A stretch of 25,803 bases of DNA from a virus, in the IMG/VR virus record IMGVR_UViG_3300020446_000072, positions 1 to 25,803 of that record; one strand, written 5' to 3'. The notes under the pieces were generated by a model. The model was not told the origin of the DNA, made no database searches, and was given only the letters and a program-made list of their open reading frames with translations. How positions within the stretch are numbered: position 1 is the stretch's first letter; each line of letters begins with the position of its first letter. Both the position numbers and the translations under genes were made by a program. This document shows positions 7,806-15,858 of this stretch, in pieces.

Positions 7806-8396
7806 ATGAATAAGAAATTAGAAAAAACATTTGATTTACCGAGTATGGAAGAAGCACTAGATAATCAAGAACATGATGAGTCATCAGTTGATATTGATGC
7901 TGATGAGATAGATACTTCATCAGCCGCCGCCCATGCCGAATTAGATAAGGCAGAAGTAGAAGAACAAGAACAAGTTATCAAAAGAGCTCTTACTACTGCT
8001 GAAAAAATTGATAAAGCATTACCACAAGTAAAAGACTTACAAACACATGATACGGATATGGATTCATATTCCGGAGAAGCAATGAAGTCTTACAGAGAAC
8101 TAATGGATCTTGGCATGAATTCAGAAGCCAGACACGCTGGTAAATTTTTTGAAGTAGCACAAACTATGATGAAAAATGCCATAGAAGCCAAGAATGCAAA
8201 AGCAGACAAAAAGTTACGTATGATTGAACTACAACTTAAAAAACAGAGGGTTGATCAGTGGGATAAGCGTGATAATGGCGAACAAGATGTCATAGAAGGC
8301 GAAGGTTTTGTGGTAGGAGACCGTAATAAACTACTAGATCAGCTGATTGAAAAGGTAAAACAAAACGACGATAAAACAGAAGACAAGGATAAATAG
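7806..8396 (+). CDS. 16: Small terminase subunit gp16
   Basis: 196 residues (T4 gp16 is 164). It recognises DNA and regulates the gp17 packaging motor as a ring oligomer. The N-terminal 60 residues are acidic and probably flexible (ESSVDIDADEID). The core, about 85-155, matches gp16: a YSGEAMKSYRELMDLGMNS helix, then FFEVAQTMMKNAIEAK and KLRMIELQLKKQRVD, consistent with the coiled-coil oligomerisation helices. A C-terminal VVGDRNKLLDQLIE recalls T4 FMGSPTELMDEI. The ATG starts two bases after the gp4 stop, so translational coupling is likely. Unlike T4, four genes separate it from gp17. Confidence 0.82.
   Translation: MNKKLEKTFDLPSMEEALDNQEHDESSVDIDADEIDTSSAAAHAELDKAEVEEQEQVIKRALTTAEKIDKALPQVKDLQTHDTDMDSYSGEAMKSYRELMDLGMNSEARHAGKFFEVAQTMMKNAIEAKNAKADKKLRMIELQLKKQRVDQWDKRDNGEQDVIEGEGFVVGDRNKLLDQLIEKVKQNDDKTEDKDK
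8388..8395 (+). promoter_or_regulatory. Late-type promoter box, N5-ATG geometry
   Basis: GATAAATA, one mismatch from the T4 late consensus, overlapping the gp16 stop. Five bases (GAATT) separate it from the ATG at 8401. Predicted leaderless transcript. Confidence 0.65.
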
Positions 8397-8400
8397 AATT

Positions 8401-9048
8401 ATGAAGAGTTTTAAACAATATCTAGCGGAAGCAGTAAAAGAAATTCCAGTAAGAATTAAACTGGCTACAGCAGTAAATGACGAGATGGTAGATACGATTG
8501 AGTCTGAATTACAGCGTTATGATGTGGTCAGCGTAGGCAATCCAACTAAAACAATAATGCAAGAACACCCACTTGATTTTGGTACAAAGATCAAGAATGC
8601 AGAAGTGTTCATTATTGATGCTGTTGTTAGAATGCCAATCAGCTTCGAAACTTTCAGAAGAAACTTATCTGACAAGTTAGCAATACCATATGACTATGTT
8701 GTTGTAAAAGGTGAGAATGATCCATTAGAAGGCGAAAACGAATTAGAAGTTAAAAGAAACACTGCTGACCCAGAAGATTATGAAACTAAAATAGGTCAAG
8801 ACTATACAGATGAAGAAAGTAAAGTTGAAGGTGATCATTTTGGTGAAAAGCACAAAGAGAATTTTTTAAAAACGTTAGCAGATAACAAAGAGAAAGATCC
8901 AGACAGAGCACAGGTTGAAGTAGAAGGTCCTTTAAGCATGAAAAGAGCCGAAGGAGAAAAAGATACTAGTCAGCCAAAAGAAGTAGATGCTAAAGCAAAG
9001 TCTCCTCTTTCACAAGATAACAGACCTGCAAACAATTACAGGAAGTAA
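8401..9048 (+). CDS. Putative capsid-targeted or scaffold-related protein, unknown function
   Basis: 215 residues. The N-terminus MKSFKQYLAEA closely resembles the capsid-targeting sequence of T4 internal proteins (MKTYQEFIAEA). It contains an L-x-E/A site (YLAE then A at residues 8-11) that fits the (I/L)-x-E cleavage rule of the T4 prohead protease gp21. Residues 15-105 look like a compact α/β domain (VRIKLATAVNDEMVDTIESEL, then VFIIDAVVRMPIS). The rest is charged low-complexity sequence rich in Glu, Lys and Asp, typical of head-core proteins. It may be packed in the prohead and cleaved there; this is inference. A strong late box precedes it, and the frameshift gene follows after 4 nt. Confidence 0.65.
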   Translation: MKSFKQYLAEAVKEIPVRIKLATAVNDEMVDTIESELQRYDVVSVGNPTKTIMQEHPLDFGTKIKNAEVFIIDAVVRMPISFETFRRNLSDKLAIPYDYVVVKGENDPLEGENELEVKRNTADPEDYETKIGQDYTDEESKVEGDHFGEKHKENFLKTLADNKEKDPDRAQVEVEGPLSMKRAEGEKDTSQPKEVDAKAKSPLSQDNRPANNYRK

Positions 9049-9052
9049 CGAC

Positions 9053-10071
9053 ATGGAGATCGTAGAGAAGAAATATGTACTTCAAGTTGCCGACTTAGGT
9101 GACTTCGATCTTGATGATGATAGAAGCATTGATTCATCAATTGCTTTTGAATTGAAACAAGCTGGAATACCAGCAACAGTACATGGCAACGAACACACAA
9201 GAGATACAGTTGAGATTGAAACATCAGCAACTTTAGATGAACTAAAGAAAGTATTTCAAGATGCGGATCTTGCCGCGGAGATAGACATGAAAGAAGATGA
9301 ACAATACGTGAGAACAGGTCCAGGTCATTTTAAACAAGATGACTTTGTAAGTTCAGTCAAGAAGTCAAAGAAGTTCAAGTACGTTTCAGCTAAACAAGGT
9401 GACAACGCACTTGCTGATGAAGACCAGCAAACTAAAACAAACGAAGCTGAAGAAAAACTTTACACACAGCTCAAAGAAGAGTACAGCAAGTTTGTAGAAG
9501 ACGCTGAAGAAAAAAAAAGACTGAAAAATCAGGACTAACTGAAAACGACGCCGCGATAGTACAAGCGTTAAATCGCGATAACTCAGGTCTCTTCAACAAA
9601 TACAAAACAGAATACGCCAAGGCATTAAACGATGCCAAGTTAATAGCGGATAGAAATCCAAAAGCATTTACGAATCAAGATATACTTTTACAAACAGCAG
9701 TTGGAAATATTTTTAAACAAGGCAGGGCTAGAAATAATTTTGGCAGAATAGTTCCGGTAAATCAAGATGTTGACAAAATGATCGGAGACATCAAAAGATT
9801 AACAGGTGCAGGAATAGGACCTGTGAGAGTTCAAGTCACTAACCTAGAAGACGTTCAAAATATGTTAAGCAGAATAGCAGTCGGTGAACCATTCTCTGGA
9901 ATGGAAAACATGATTAAGACTGAAGCAGATGTATATCATTTTAACGGTGTCAGAAGTTTGATACTTGACATATTAAGAGGACAAGCCACAGCAACCAGAC
10001 TTGGTAACTTAGGTGGCGCACTTAAAACAGCGGCCGGCGACATTGCCAGAGCGGCAGGCGTAGAACAATAA
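9053..10071 (+). CDS. Two-frame gene, probable -1 frameshift fusion (161 aa / 339 aa)
   Basis: The first frame (9053-9538) gives a 161-residue protein starting MEIVEKKYVLQVADLGDFDL, with a small α/β domain and a charged helical C-terminus. The second frame (to 10071) encodes 184 residues (GLTENDAAIVQALNRDN..., ending ARAAGVEQ) with no ATG, GTG or TTG before 9778. The two meet at an A9 run (9510-9518) containing A AAA AAA in the first frame. A -1 slip there yields 339 residues. The second frame is closed by TGA at 9505-9507, so the shift must fall within 9508-9538. The ATG at 9053 has a GGAAG site upstream. I recognise no family. The alternative is a homopolymer sequencing or assembly error, or a real broken gene. 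Confidence 0.65.
9511..9519 (+). promoter_or_regulatory. Candidate -1 ribosomal frameshift site
   Basis: A AAA AAA followed by AG in the phase X XXY YYZ of the upstream gene: the P- and A-site AAA codons (9512-9517) can re-pair one base back. No strong stem lies at the usual 5-9 nt downstream; a weak TCAG/CTGA hairpin begins 12 nt after the site. Transcriptional slippage on A9 is an alternative. Confidence 0.5.
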
Positions 10072-10075
10072 TAAG

Positions 10076-10089
10076 CAAGGAATTCCTTG
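10076..10089 (+). promoter_or_regulatory. 14-bp palindrome covering the RBS of the radical SAM gene
   Basis: CAAGGAATTCCTTG is a perfect inverted repeat. As RNA it folds into a 5-bp stem with an AATT loop that buries the AAGGA Shine-Dalgarno and touches the first base of the GTG start codon at 10089. It could damp translation, or bind a dimeric protein as DNA. Confidence 0.6.
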
Positions 10090-11408
10090 TGAACAAACTT
10101 GAAAAAACTAAACAAAGACTAGACACGGTTTCGCCATCATTTTGCCTTGCAAAGTGGCAACAAGTGACAATACATTTACAGAATGGACATACCCACAGTT
10201 GTCACCATCCACAAACACACAAGATACCATTAGCGGAAATTGAAAAAGATCCGTCAGCATTACACAACACACTATACAAGAAACAACAGCGTAAACTGAT
10301 GCTGGAAGGAAAAAGACCTGATGAATGTGGTTACTGTTGGAAGGTGGAAGACACACAGGGAGATCACTACAGCGACAGGGTGAAGAAAAGTAGCAACAGC
10401 ACATGGGCTGAACCTTACTTTGACAAAGTGGCCACGAGTAATTGGGACGAGTCTGTAAATCCTGCACAGGTAGAAGTCAGTTTTGGTAACGTGTGCAATA
10501 TGAAATGTGTTTATTGTAGTCCAGTGTTCAGCAGTGAATGGTGGAGTGAAGTCAAGAACCATGGAGCATATCCCACACAGGACAGTTACAACAATCTTGA
10601 ATGGATAGCAGAAACAGACAGGACACCATACCTCAACAGGGAAGACAATCCTTACGTTGATGCATGGTGGAAGTGGTGGCCGGAAGCCAAACAGGATCTG
10701 AAAGTTCTAAGGATAACAGGCGGCGAACCTTTCCTTAACAAGAACACCGCAAAACTGATAAAAGACATTGAAGCAAATCCATTGCCAGATATGAGGTTGG
10801 AAATAAACACGAACCTCAGCCTGTCCTCGGACATAATAACCAACAACGTACTACGGTTAAAACAGTTGAAAGAATCAGGCAAAGTCAAAGACGTGATGAT
10901 ATACACCAGTTGTGATTGTCATGGAAAGCAGGCAGAATACATAAGGGAAGGAATGGACTATGATAAGTGGTATAGTAACTGTAAAATGGTGGTTAAAAGC
11001 GGCATATCCTTGCATATAATGGTGACTGCTAACTTGTTAAGCATTGACACCATGCATGAACTAATGACGGACATATACGCTTTAAAACGCGACTATGACG
11101 GTGTTACGTACGGTGTTAGCATATTGCATAGCCCTAGTTTCTTGAACCTATTGGTATTACCAAAAGACGAGTATTGGAAGCAAAAATTTACAGACGTTTT
11201 TGAGTATGTGAGCGGGTCTAAACACACAGGAGTGAATGAGTTCAACTATGTGCAACGCTTGATGAATTATTATAATGAGAATCAGTTAGAAAACAGTGAG
11301 CTACAGAAAAGAAGAGTTGATTGCAAAAACTTTGTTCAAGAAATAGACCGAAGACGTAATAAAAATTTTACTAATACATTTAGTAACTACAACTTCCTAA
11401 CCATTTAA
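10089..11408 (+). CDS. Twitch-type radical SAM protein
   Basis: 439 residues with a GTG start set by AAGGA eight bases upstream. A radical SAM core is shown by C136-x3-C140-x2-C143 (CNMKCVYC), which ligates the 4Fe-4S cluster that cleaves SAM, and by GGEP (211-214). Before the core lie paired cysteines C38 and C80-x2-C83 (SCHHP, ECGYC), typical of N-terminal twitch-domain radical SAM proteins that bind an extra cluster. The substrate is unknown. Relatives occur in phages and marine bacteria, often with peptide, glycan or nucleotide modification contexts. The first two thirds of the gene look richer in G+C (several lines count 42-52%) than flanking genes, suggesting acquisition. It interrupts the T4-conserved gp16-gp17 pair. 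Confidence 0.88.
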   Translation: MNKLEKTKQRLDTVSPSFCLAKWQQVTIHLQNGHTHSCHHPQTHKIPLAEIEKDPSALHNTLYKKQQRKLMLEGKRPDECGYCWKVEDTQGDHYSDRVKKSSNSTWAEPYFDKVATSNWDESVNPAQVEVSFGNVCNMKCVYCSPVFSSEWWSEVKNHGAYPTQDSYNNLEWIAETDRTPYLNREDNPYVDAWWKWWPEAKQDLKVLRITGGEPFLNKNTAKLIKDIEANPLPDMRLEINTNLSLSSDIITNNVLRLKQLKESGKVKDVMIYTSCDCHGKQAEYIREGMDYDKWYSNCKMVVKSGISLHIMVTANLLSIDTMHELMTDIYALKRDYDGVTYGVSILHSPSFLNLLVLPKDEYWKQKFTDVFEYVSGSKHTGVNEFNYVQRLMNYYNENQLENSELQKRRVDCKNFVQEIDRRRNKNFTNTFSNYNFLTI

Positions 11409-11435
11409 CACATCATATAAAAATTTACGCATACA

Positions 11436-11443
11436 ATTAAATA
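11436..11443 (+). promoter_or_regulatory. Late-type promoter box, N5-ATG geometry
   Basis: ATTAAATA, then TTTTT, then the ATG at 11449. It lies in the 40-nt gap after the radical SAM gene. Predicted leaderless start; no Shine-Dalgarno. Confidence 0.58.
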
Positions 11444-11448
11444 TTTTT

Positions 11449-11883
11449 ATGCGTGACGAATACACCTCGGCTTTTTACAACATAGTCAAAGAAACACAAG
11501 ATAGATATGGTTACGACTTACCTTTTGATATAGAAGTTTATGTTGTTATGCTTTTATCCTCTCGTATTGATAAACCAGACTTCTTGCCAAAAGATAGTTT
11601 CGCTGAAAGTTATATGAAATTAAAAGGACTAGAAGCAAAGCATCTAGGAGATACCTGTTTGTTTACTGTAGGTGTTTTTCCAGAGTATGGAATAAAAAAA
11701 GGACTTACAAATGAGTATTTTTCAAATATAGGTATGTCAAGTTACGATATAGCAACCTCATATCTGGACGACAAACTTTTTTCTGATCTACGAGATCGCT
11801 TTCTATTTCTTTCCAATTTTATTAATGTTTGTGTTACTAATCAAGATAGAATAGATATTTCTTCATTTTTAACAGATCATTAA
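11449..11883 (+). CDS. Conserved protein of unknown function next to gp17
   Basis: 144 residues, soluble and probably mostly helical. Its central motif LGDTCLFTVGVFPE, followed by EYFSNIGMSSYDIA, resembles, from memory, an uncharacterised family also found in bacterial chromosomes (pattern LGD..LF..G.FPE......V..Y...G..AY). That family has no function known to me. Position immediately before the large terminase, with its own late promoter, suggests late expression and perhaps a packaging role, but this is only context. No metal-binding or catalytic motif is obvious. Confidence 0.65.
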   Translation: MRDEYTSAFYNIVKETQDRYGYDLPFDIEVYVVMLLSSRIDKPDFLPKDSFAESYMKLKGLEAKHLGDTCLFTVGVFPEYGIKKGLTNEYFSNIGMSSYDIATSYLDDKLFSDLRDRFLFLSNFINVCVTNQDRIDISSFLTDH

Positions 11884-11890
11884 ATACGCA

Positions 11891-11898
11891 TATAAATA
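11891..11898 (+). promoter_or_regulatory. Exact T4 late promoter box of gp17, N5-ATG geometry
   Basis: TATAAATA, identical to the T4 late consensus. Five bases (AACAT) precede the ATG at 11904. The predicted transcription start coincides with the start codon, and no Shine-Dalgarno is present. Confidence 0.8.
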
Positions 11899-11903
11899 AA
11901 CAT

Positions 11904-13514
11904 ATGGTAAGAAAAAGTCTTGAAGGTAACCTAACAAAAAAAGCATACAGCAAGTCAAAATACAATGACAAAAAGTTATTAGACTTGAAAAAATGTGCTG
12001 ATAAGGATAATGGCTACTTGTGGTTCATGGAGAATCATATGTGGATACAACATCCTACTAGAGGTAGGTTGAAATTCAAACCTTACGAGTTTCAAAAAAG
12101 ATTATTAGAAACTTATAATGATAATAGATTTGCTATAGCGATGTGTGCCAGACAAACTGGTAAGACAACCTGTGCGGCAGGATTTCTGTTATGGTATGCA
12201 ATGTTCAATCCAGATGTTTTGATTTTAATTGCGGCACACAAATATCAAGGTGCCCAAGACATCATGCAACGTGTGAGATTTGCGTACGAAGAGTGTCCTG
12301 ACTATATTAGATGTGGCGTGACAAGTTACAATAAAGGATCAATGGACTTTGATAATGGATCAAGAATCATAGCACAGACAACTACAGAAACAACAGGACG
12401 TGGTATGTCCATTTCAATGATATACATGGATGAGTTTGCGTTCGTTGAACCACAGACCAAAGCACAAGAATTTTGGACTTCCTTATCTCCAACATTGTCA
12501 ACAGGTGGTAAGTGTATTATTACATCTACACCAAATAATGATGATGATGTATTTGCAGGATTATGGAGAGGTGCCAACAGTAAAGTTGATGAGTATGGAC
12601 AGCCAACAAGAGATGGAACAGGTATAAATGGTTTTAAAGCCATAGGAGTACACTGGAGTGAACACCCTGACAGAGATGAAAAATGGGCCAAAGATGAAAG
12701 AGCAAGAATTGGTGAAGAAAGATTTAGGCGAGAACACGATTGTGAATTTATTGCTTTTGATGAGACACTTGTAGATGGATTGAAGTTAGTGACACTGACC
12801 GGCAAAGATCCTCTCTATAAAACAGGACAGGTACGTTGGTATGAAAAGCCAAGGAAAGGAACCACATATGTTGCGGCCTTGGATCCTAGTCTTGGTACAG
12901 GTGGTGACTATGCCGCCATACAAGTTTATAGTGTTCCTGAGTTGAAACAAGTTGCTGAATGGCAACATAATAAAACACCAGTACAAGGACAAGTAAGGAC
13001 CTTGCTAGGTATATTACAAGAATTAGATACACAATTAAAAGACCTCGGAACACCTAATCCAGAATTGTACTGGACAGTTGAGAACAATGCAATGGGTGAA
13101 GGTGCTATTGTGTCAATTGAAGAAATGGATGAATCAAAGTTTCCTGGATTCTTTATGCATGAACCGAGAAGAGCAGGACAACAACGAAGAGATGTACATA
13201 AAAGAAAAGGTTACAACACCACACACAAAGCAAAGATTACGGCTTGTACAAAATTAAAACATTATATAGAATCAGGAAAGATGACTGTAAACAGTAGAAA
13301 CTTGATTAGAGAGTTAAAATTATTTGTTGCCAAAGGAAATTCATATGCGGCCAAACTAGGTGAAAATGATGATTTAGTATCAGCGACTCTTTTGTGTTGT
13401 AGGCTAGTGCAATACCTAACAAGATATGATCCTATATTTGAAAAAAGTCTAGGATTAAGAGATGAGGATGATGAGGGCGATGGTTCTGTAGTACCAATGC
13501 CTATGATCATATAA
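11904..13514 (+). CDS. 17: Large terminase subunit gp17 (ATPase and nuclease)
   Basis: 536 residues (T4 gp17 is 610). It is the packaging motor and headful nuclease docked on the portal. The N-terminal ATPase has an adenine-binding PYEFQKRLL (60-68), Walker A CARQTGKTT (81-89), Walker B MIYMDE with catalytic Glu (172-177) and a TSTPNN coupling motif (208-212). The C-terminal RNase H-like nuclease starts near 320, with D327 in AALDPS as first metal ligand; further acidic ligands should lie in the E394 region (TVENNAMGEG) and near the C-terminal ENDDLVSA. The acidic last 20 residues are typical of marine gp17. It is separated from gp16 by four genes. Confidence 0.95.
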   Translation: MVRKSLEGNLTKKAYSKSKYNDKKLLDLKKCADKDNGYLWFMENHMWIQHPTRGRLKFKPYEFQKRLLETYNDNRFAIAMCARQTGKTTCAAGFLLWYAMFNPDVLILIAAHKYQGAQDIMQRVRFAYEECPDYIRCGVTSYNKGSMDFDNGSRIIAQTTTETTGRGMSISMIYMDEFAFVEPQTKAQEFWTSLSPTLSTGGKCIITSTPNNDDDVFAGLWRGANSKVDEYGQPTRDGTGINGFKAIGVHWSEHPDRDEKWAKDERARIGEERFRREHDCEFIAFDETLVDGLKLVTLTGKDPLYKTGQVRWYEKPRKGTTYVAALDPSLGTGGDYAAIQVYSVPELKQVAEWQHNKTPVQGQVRTLLGILQELDTQLKDLGTPNPELYWTVENNAMGEGAIVSIEEMDESKFPGFFMHEPRRAGQQRRDVHKRKGYNTTHKAKITACTKLKHYIESGKMTVNSRNLIRELKLFVAKGNSYAAKLGENDDLVSATLLCCRLVQYLTRYDPIFEKSLGLRDEDDEGDGSVVPMPMII

Positions 13515-13519
13515 AAAGA

Positions 13520-13527
13520 TATAAATA
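13520..13527 (+). promoter_or_regulatory. Exact T4 late promoter box, N5-ATG geometry
   Basis: TATAAATA followed by GTAGC and the ATG at 13533. It is the second perfect late box in the window and again predicts a leaderless message, for a large unknown protein. Confidence 0.8.
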
Positions 13528-13532
13528 GTAGC

Positions 13533-15800
13533 ATGGCAGTAAATTATTCATCAGTAGCAGAAAAGATTTTTAGAGTACTCAAAGGTTCTGGATACAATCT
13601 TAAGATGTATGACAACAATGAGGGCTCTGAAGTAGCAGATCCACAACAGGCTAGGTTTTTTTACGTACAAGATCCTAACTTAATGGTAAATTTAGATGAT
13701 AAAAATGCAGAAATTAAGATGCACAAAGGCCCTACAAATATAGCTCAAGTGCAGAAAACATTAGATTTGCTTAAAAACCTTTCAAAAACTAACCTTTTGG
13801 ACTTTGATTTAAGGGAGTTTGGTAAGGAGATTAAGCCCAAAAATTATACATTTAGGTTAAATACAAATACTATGTCAGACAATATACAAACAGAAGGCCT
13901 TAGTGCGCCTATCGGAACACCGAAAACTAGTTCACAGCATCTCGAAGGTGCTAAACTTTTAATTAAACATCGTAAACCTGTAAACGAAGAAGTTCCAGGT
14001 TCTAGATCGAGAAACATCAAAGCGTTGTACGTTGAAAACGCAGATGGCGAAAGATTCAAATATCCATTCATACACTTGAATGGTGCTAGAGCGATGACAA
14101 GACACGTACAAGCAGGTGGCACACCTTACGATGAAGTAGGCCAATCAATCACTGGCATGAGTGAGCAGTTAAGCAAAATTAGAGAAGTATTAAATGTAAT
14201 GAGAAGATCACCGGCTGTGCAAGAACAAGCGGGATCAGTCATGAACAGTCTTCTTGCAAGACAAGATAGATTAAGAGAGACAGTAAAAAGATTAACAACA
14301 GCAGAAGGTTACAGAACATATGCTGAAGCATACACAGTACCAGTTAAAAAAGAATTTGACCAAGAAGTACTAAATGCTATGAAAGAAAAATTCACAGTAA
14401 CAAATGTTGATAACAGAATTGAAGAATTATTACCATTTATCACAGAAGTAAATGATGAAGAAAACACTCTTGACAATTTAAGAAACGTTGTAAAAAATAA
14501 AATGGCTAGTGCAGAGTTCCATGAACCAACTGAAAAAGATATTGACACAATGCCAATACAATTTACAAATGATGCTATGAAGATCGCGGCGAGACTAGCA
14601 CTAGTTGCCAAACTTGCAAAAGACGATGAAGTATCAGGTTACCTTTCAAGAATGGCGGCGAAGTTAAGAGGCGAAGATAAAGAACCAGCTGGCGGAAGTG
14701 ATGCAGTTGATAAAAGACCTTACACAAAAGATGACATACAAGTTATTCTAAAGATGTTAGATGACGCAAAAGTTAAAGCAATCATTCAACAAGTTGAAAC
14801 CGGTAAAATGAAAATGATGCAGAATCCAGGAGATGACGCTTATGACAAAGCAGTTGCTGGTGAATCAGTATTACCGGAACTAAAACAGATTGACGAGTCA
14901 TTTGAAAGAATGCTTGGAATGTTTTCACCATCACATATTCACGTGTCTGAAAACGATGGTGATCCAGAAACAGATTTCACAAAATGGTTAAAAATGAATT
15001 ACAACAAAACTCCAAGAGATCTATCAGCGGAGCAATACGCAATATTTTCAAAAGAGTTTAGAAAACAAATGAAAAAGGAAAGCGAAACAGTAGAAGAAGA
15101 TACTGTAGAAGAAGATAACGCTTTCAACACAGCGGCGGCTAAGGCGGCAGTGGCAGGAGAAAAAACTTTTAACTTTAACAACAAATCTTATCCAGTTAAA
15201 ATGAGCAAAGAAGATGCACAGAAATTACTCGATGAGAATGAAGCTGATATGGGTAGATTTTCACAGACAGCACAGAACAAACCAGTTATGTTCAAAGGTA
15301 AACAGATAGATTTGGATTCTGTTGAGTATGATATGCAAGATTACAGCGATATGATATATGAACTAGAAGCCGCAAAATACACAGACGGCACAGATGTTGC
15401 TGATGAAGATTTAGAAGATTTAATGTATGATGAACAAATGATGGATTGGGTAGGACAAGACTACATGGACAGAATGCAAGATAAAGCAGACATGATGCGT
15501 GACAGCAAAGAAGAAGATTCAGTTAAAGAAGGCGGAAACGCTTTTGATATAGCAATGGGTGACGCAGAAGCCATTATATCAGATGCCTCAGGTGATAAAG
15601 AAGCAATGGATAACCTACAAAGACTACATGATGATGAAGATGATGCGTATGCAAAATCAACTATCAAGGACTACATGAGTAGATTGGAAAAAGAAGGGTT
15701 ATTCAGAATGCAAAGAGATATTGCTATGGCGGACAACGCTGGTCCTGAAGAATCAGTGGATCCAACACTATCAAGAATCAAGCATTTAGCAGGTATCTAA
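13533..15800 (+). CDS. Large late protein of unknown function (755 aa)
   Basis: 755 residues. It has an N-terminal α/β region (VLKGSGYNLKMYDNNEG, FFYVQDPNLMVNL) and an EEVPGSRSRNIKALYVENADGERF segment followed by the motif HLNGARAMTRHV. A long helical stretch follows, and then an acidic, low-complexity C-terminal third rich in Asp, Glu, Ala and Met. Two similar acidic segments (VEEDTVEEDNAFN near 525 and EEDSVKEGGNAFD near 665) suggest internal duplication. From memory, large proteins with this GARAM motif occur in other marine T4-like phages, without known function. A perfect late promoter and a following terminator make it its own unit, so a virion or head-core role is plausible. No enzyme motif is seen. 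Confidence 0.8.
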   Translation: MAVNYSSVAEKIFRVLKGSGYNLKMYDNNEGSEVADPQQARFFYVQDPNLMVNLDDKNAEIKMHKGPTNIAQVQKTLDLLKNLSKTNLLDFDLREFGKEIKPKNYTFRLNTNTMSDNIQTEGLSAPIGTPKTSSQHLEGAKLLIKHRKPVNEEVPGSRSRNIKALYVENADGERFKYPFIHLNGARAMTRHVQAGGTPYDEVGQSITGMSEQLSKIREVLNVMRRSPAVQEQAGSVMNSLLARQDRLRETVKRLTTAEGYRTYAEAYTVPVKKEFDQEVLNAMKEKFTVTNVDNRIEELLPFITEVNDEENTLDNLRNVVKNKMASAEFHEPTEKDIDTMPIQFTNDAMKIAARLALVAKLAKDDEVSGYLSRMAAKLRGEDKEPAGGSDAVDKRPYTKDDIQVILKMLDDAKVKAIIQQVETGKMKMMQNPGDDAYDKAVAGESVLPELKQIDESFERMLGMFSPSHIHVSENDGDPETDFTKWLKMNYNKTPRDLSAEQYAIFSKEFRKQMKKESETVEEDTVEEDNAFNTAAAKAAVAGEKTFNFNNKSYPVKMSKEDAQKLLDENEADMGRFSQTAQNKPVMFKGKQIDLDSVEYDMQDYSDMIYELEAAKYTDGTDVADEDLEDLMYDEQMMDWVGQDYMDRMQDKADMMRDSKEEDSVKEGGNAFDIAMGDAEAIISDASGDKEAMDNLQRLHDDEDDAYAKSTIKDYMSRLEKEGLFRMQRDIAMADNAGPEESVDPTLSRIKHLAGI

Positions 15801-15811
15801 AAAAATCCAAA

Positions 15812-15843
15812 AAAAAGTCAAAAAACCGGTTGACTTTTTCTCA
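15812..15843 (+). terminator. Terminator after the 755-aa gene
   Basis: Perfect 10-bp stem (15812-15821 with 15830-15839), 8-nt loop AAAACCGG, ending in TTTTT. The A-rich 5' arm could also make it work on the other strand. Its 3' arm contains the TTGACT -35 box of the gp32 promoter. Confidence 0.72.
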
Positions 15844-15858
15844 AAAGATAAATATATT
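15830..15858 (+). promoter_or_regulatory. Overlapping early and late promoters of gp32
   Basis: Sigma70-type: TTGACT (15830-15835), 17-nt spacer, TATATT (15853-15858), start near 15865. Late-type: GATAAATA (15847-15854), start near 15860. The two overlap and give nearly the same 5' end. This fits gp32, which T4 makes both before and after the switch to late transcription. Confidence 0.65.

Noticed and set aside
7793-7806. Late promoter for gp16 (CTATAAAGTAAAT before ATG)
   Set aside because: No TAAATA box stands at the five-base offset; the only match overlaps the ATG itself. Coupling to gp4 explains expression.
9552-9577. CGCGAT/ATCGCG stem as frameshift stimulator
   Set aside because: It starts about 34 nt after the slippery site, far beyond the usual 5-9 nt, with a 14-nt loop.
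10108-10906. Several reverse-strand open frames across the radical SAM gene
   Set aside because: They have low-quality composition (hydrophobic and Cys/His runs), no RBS, and lie antisense to a clear enzyme gene.
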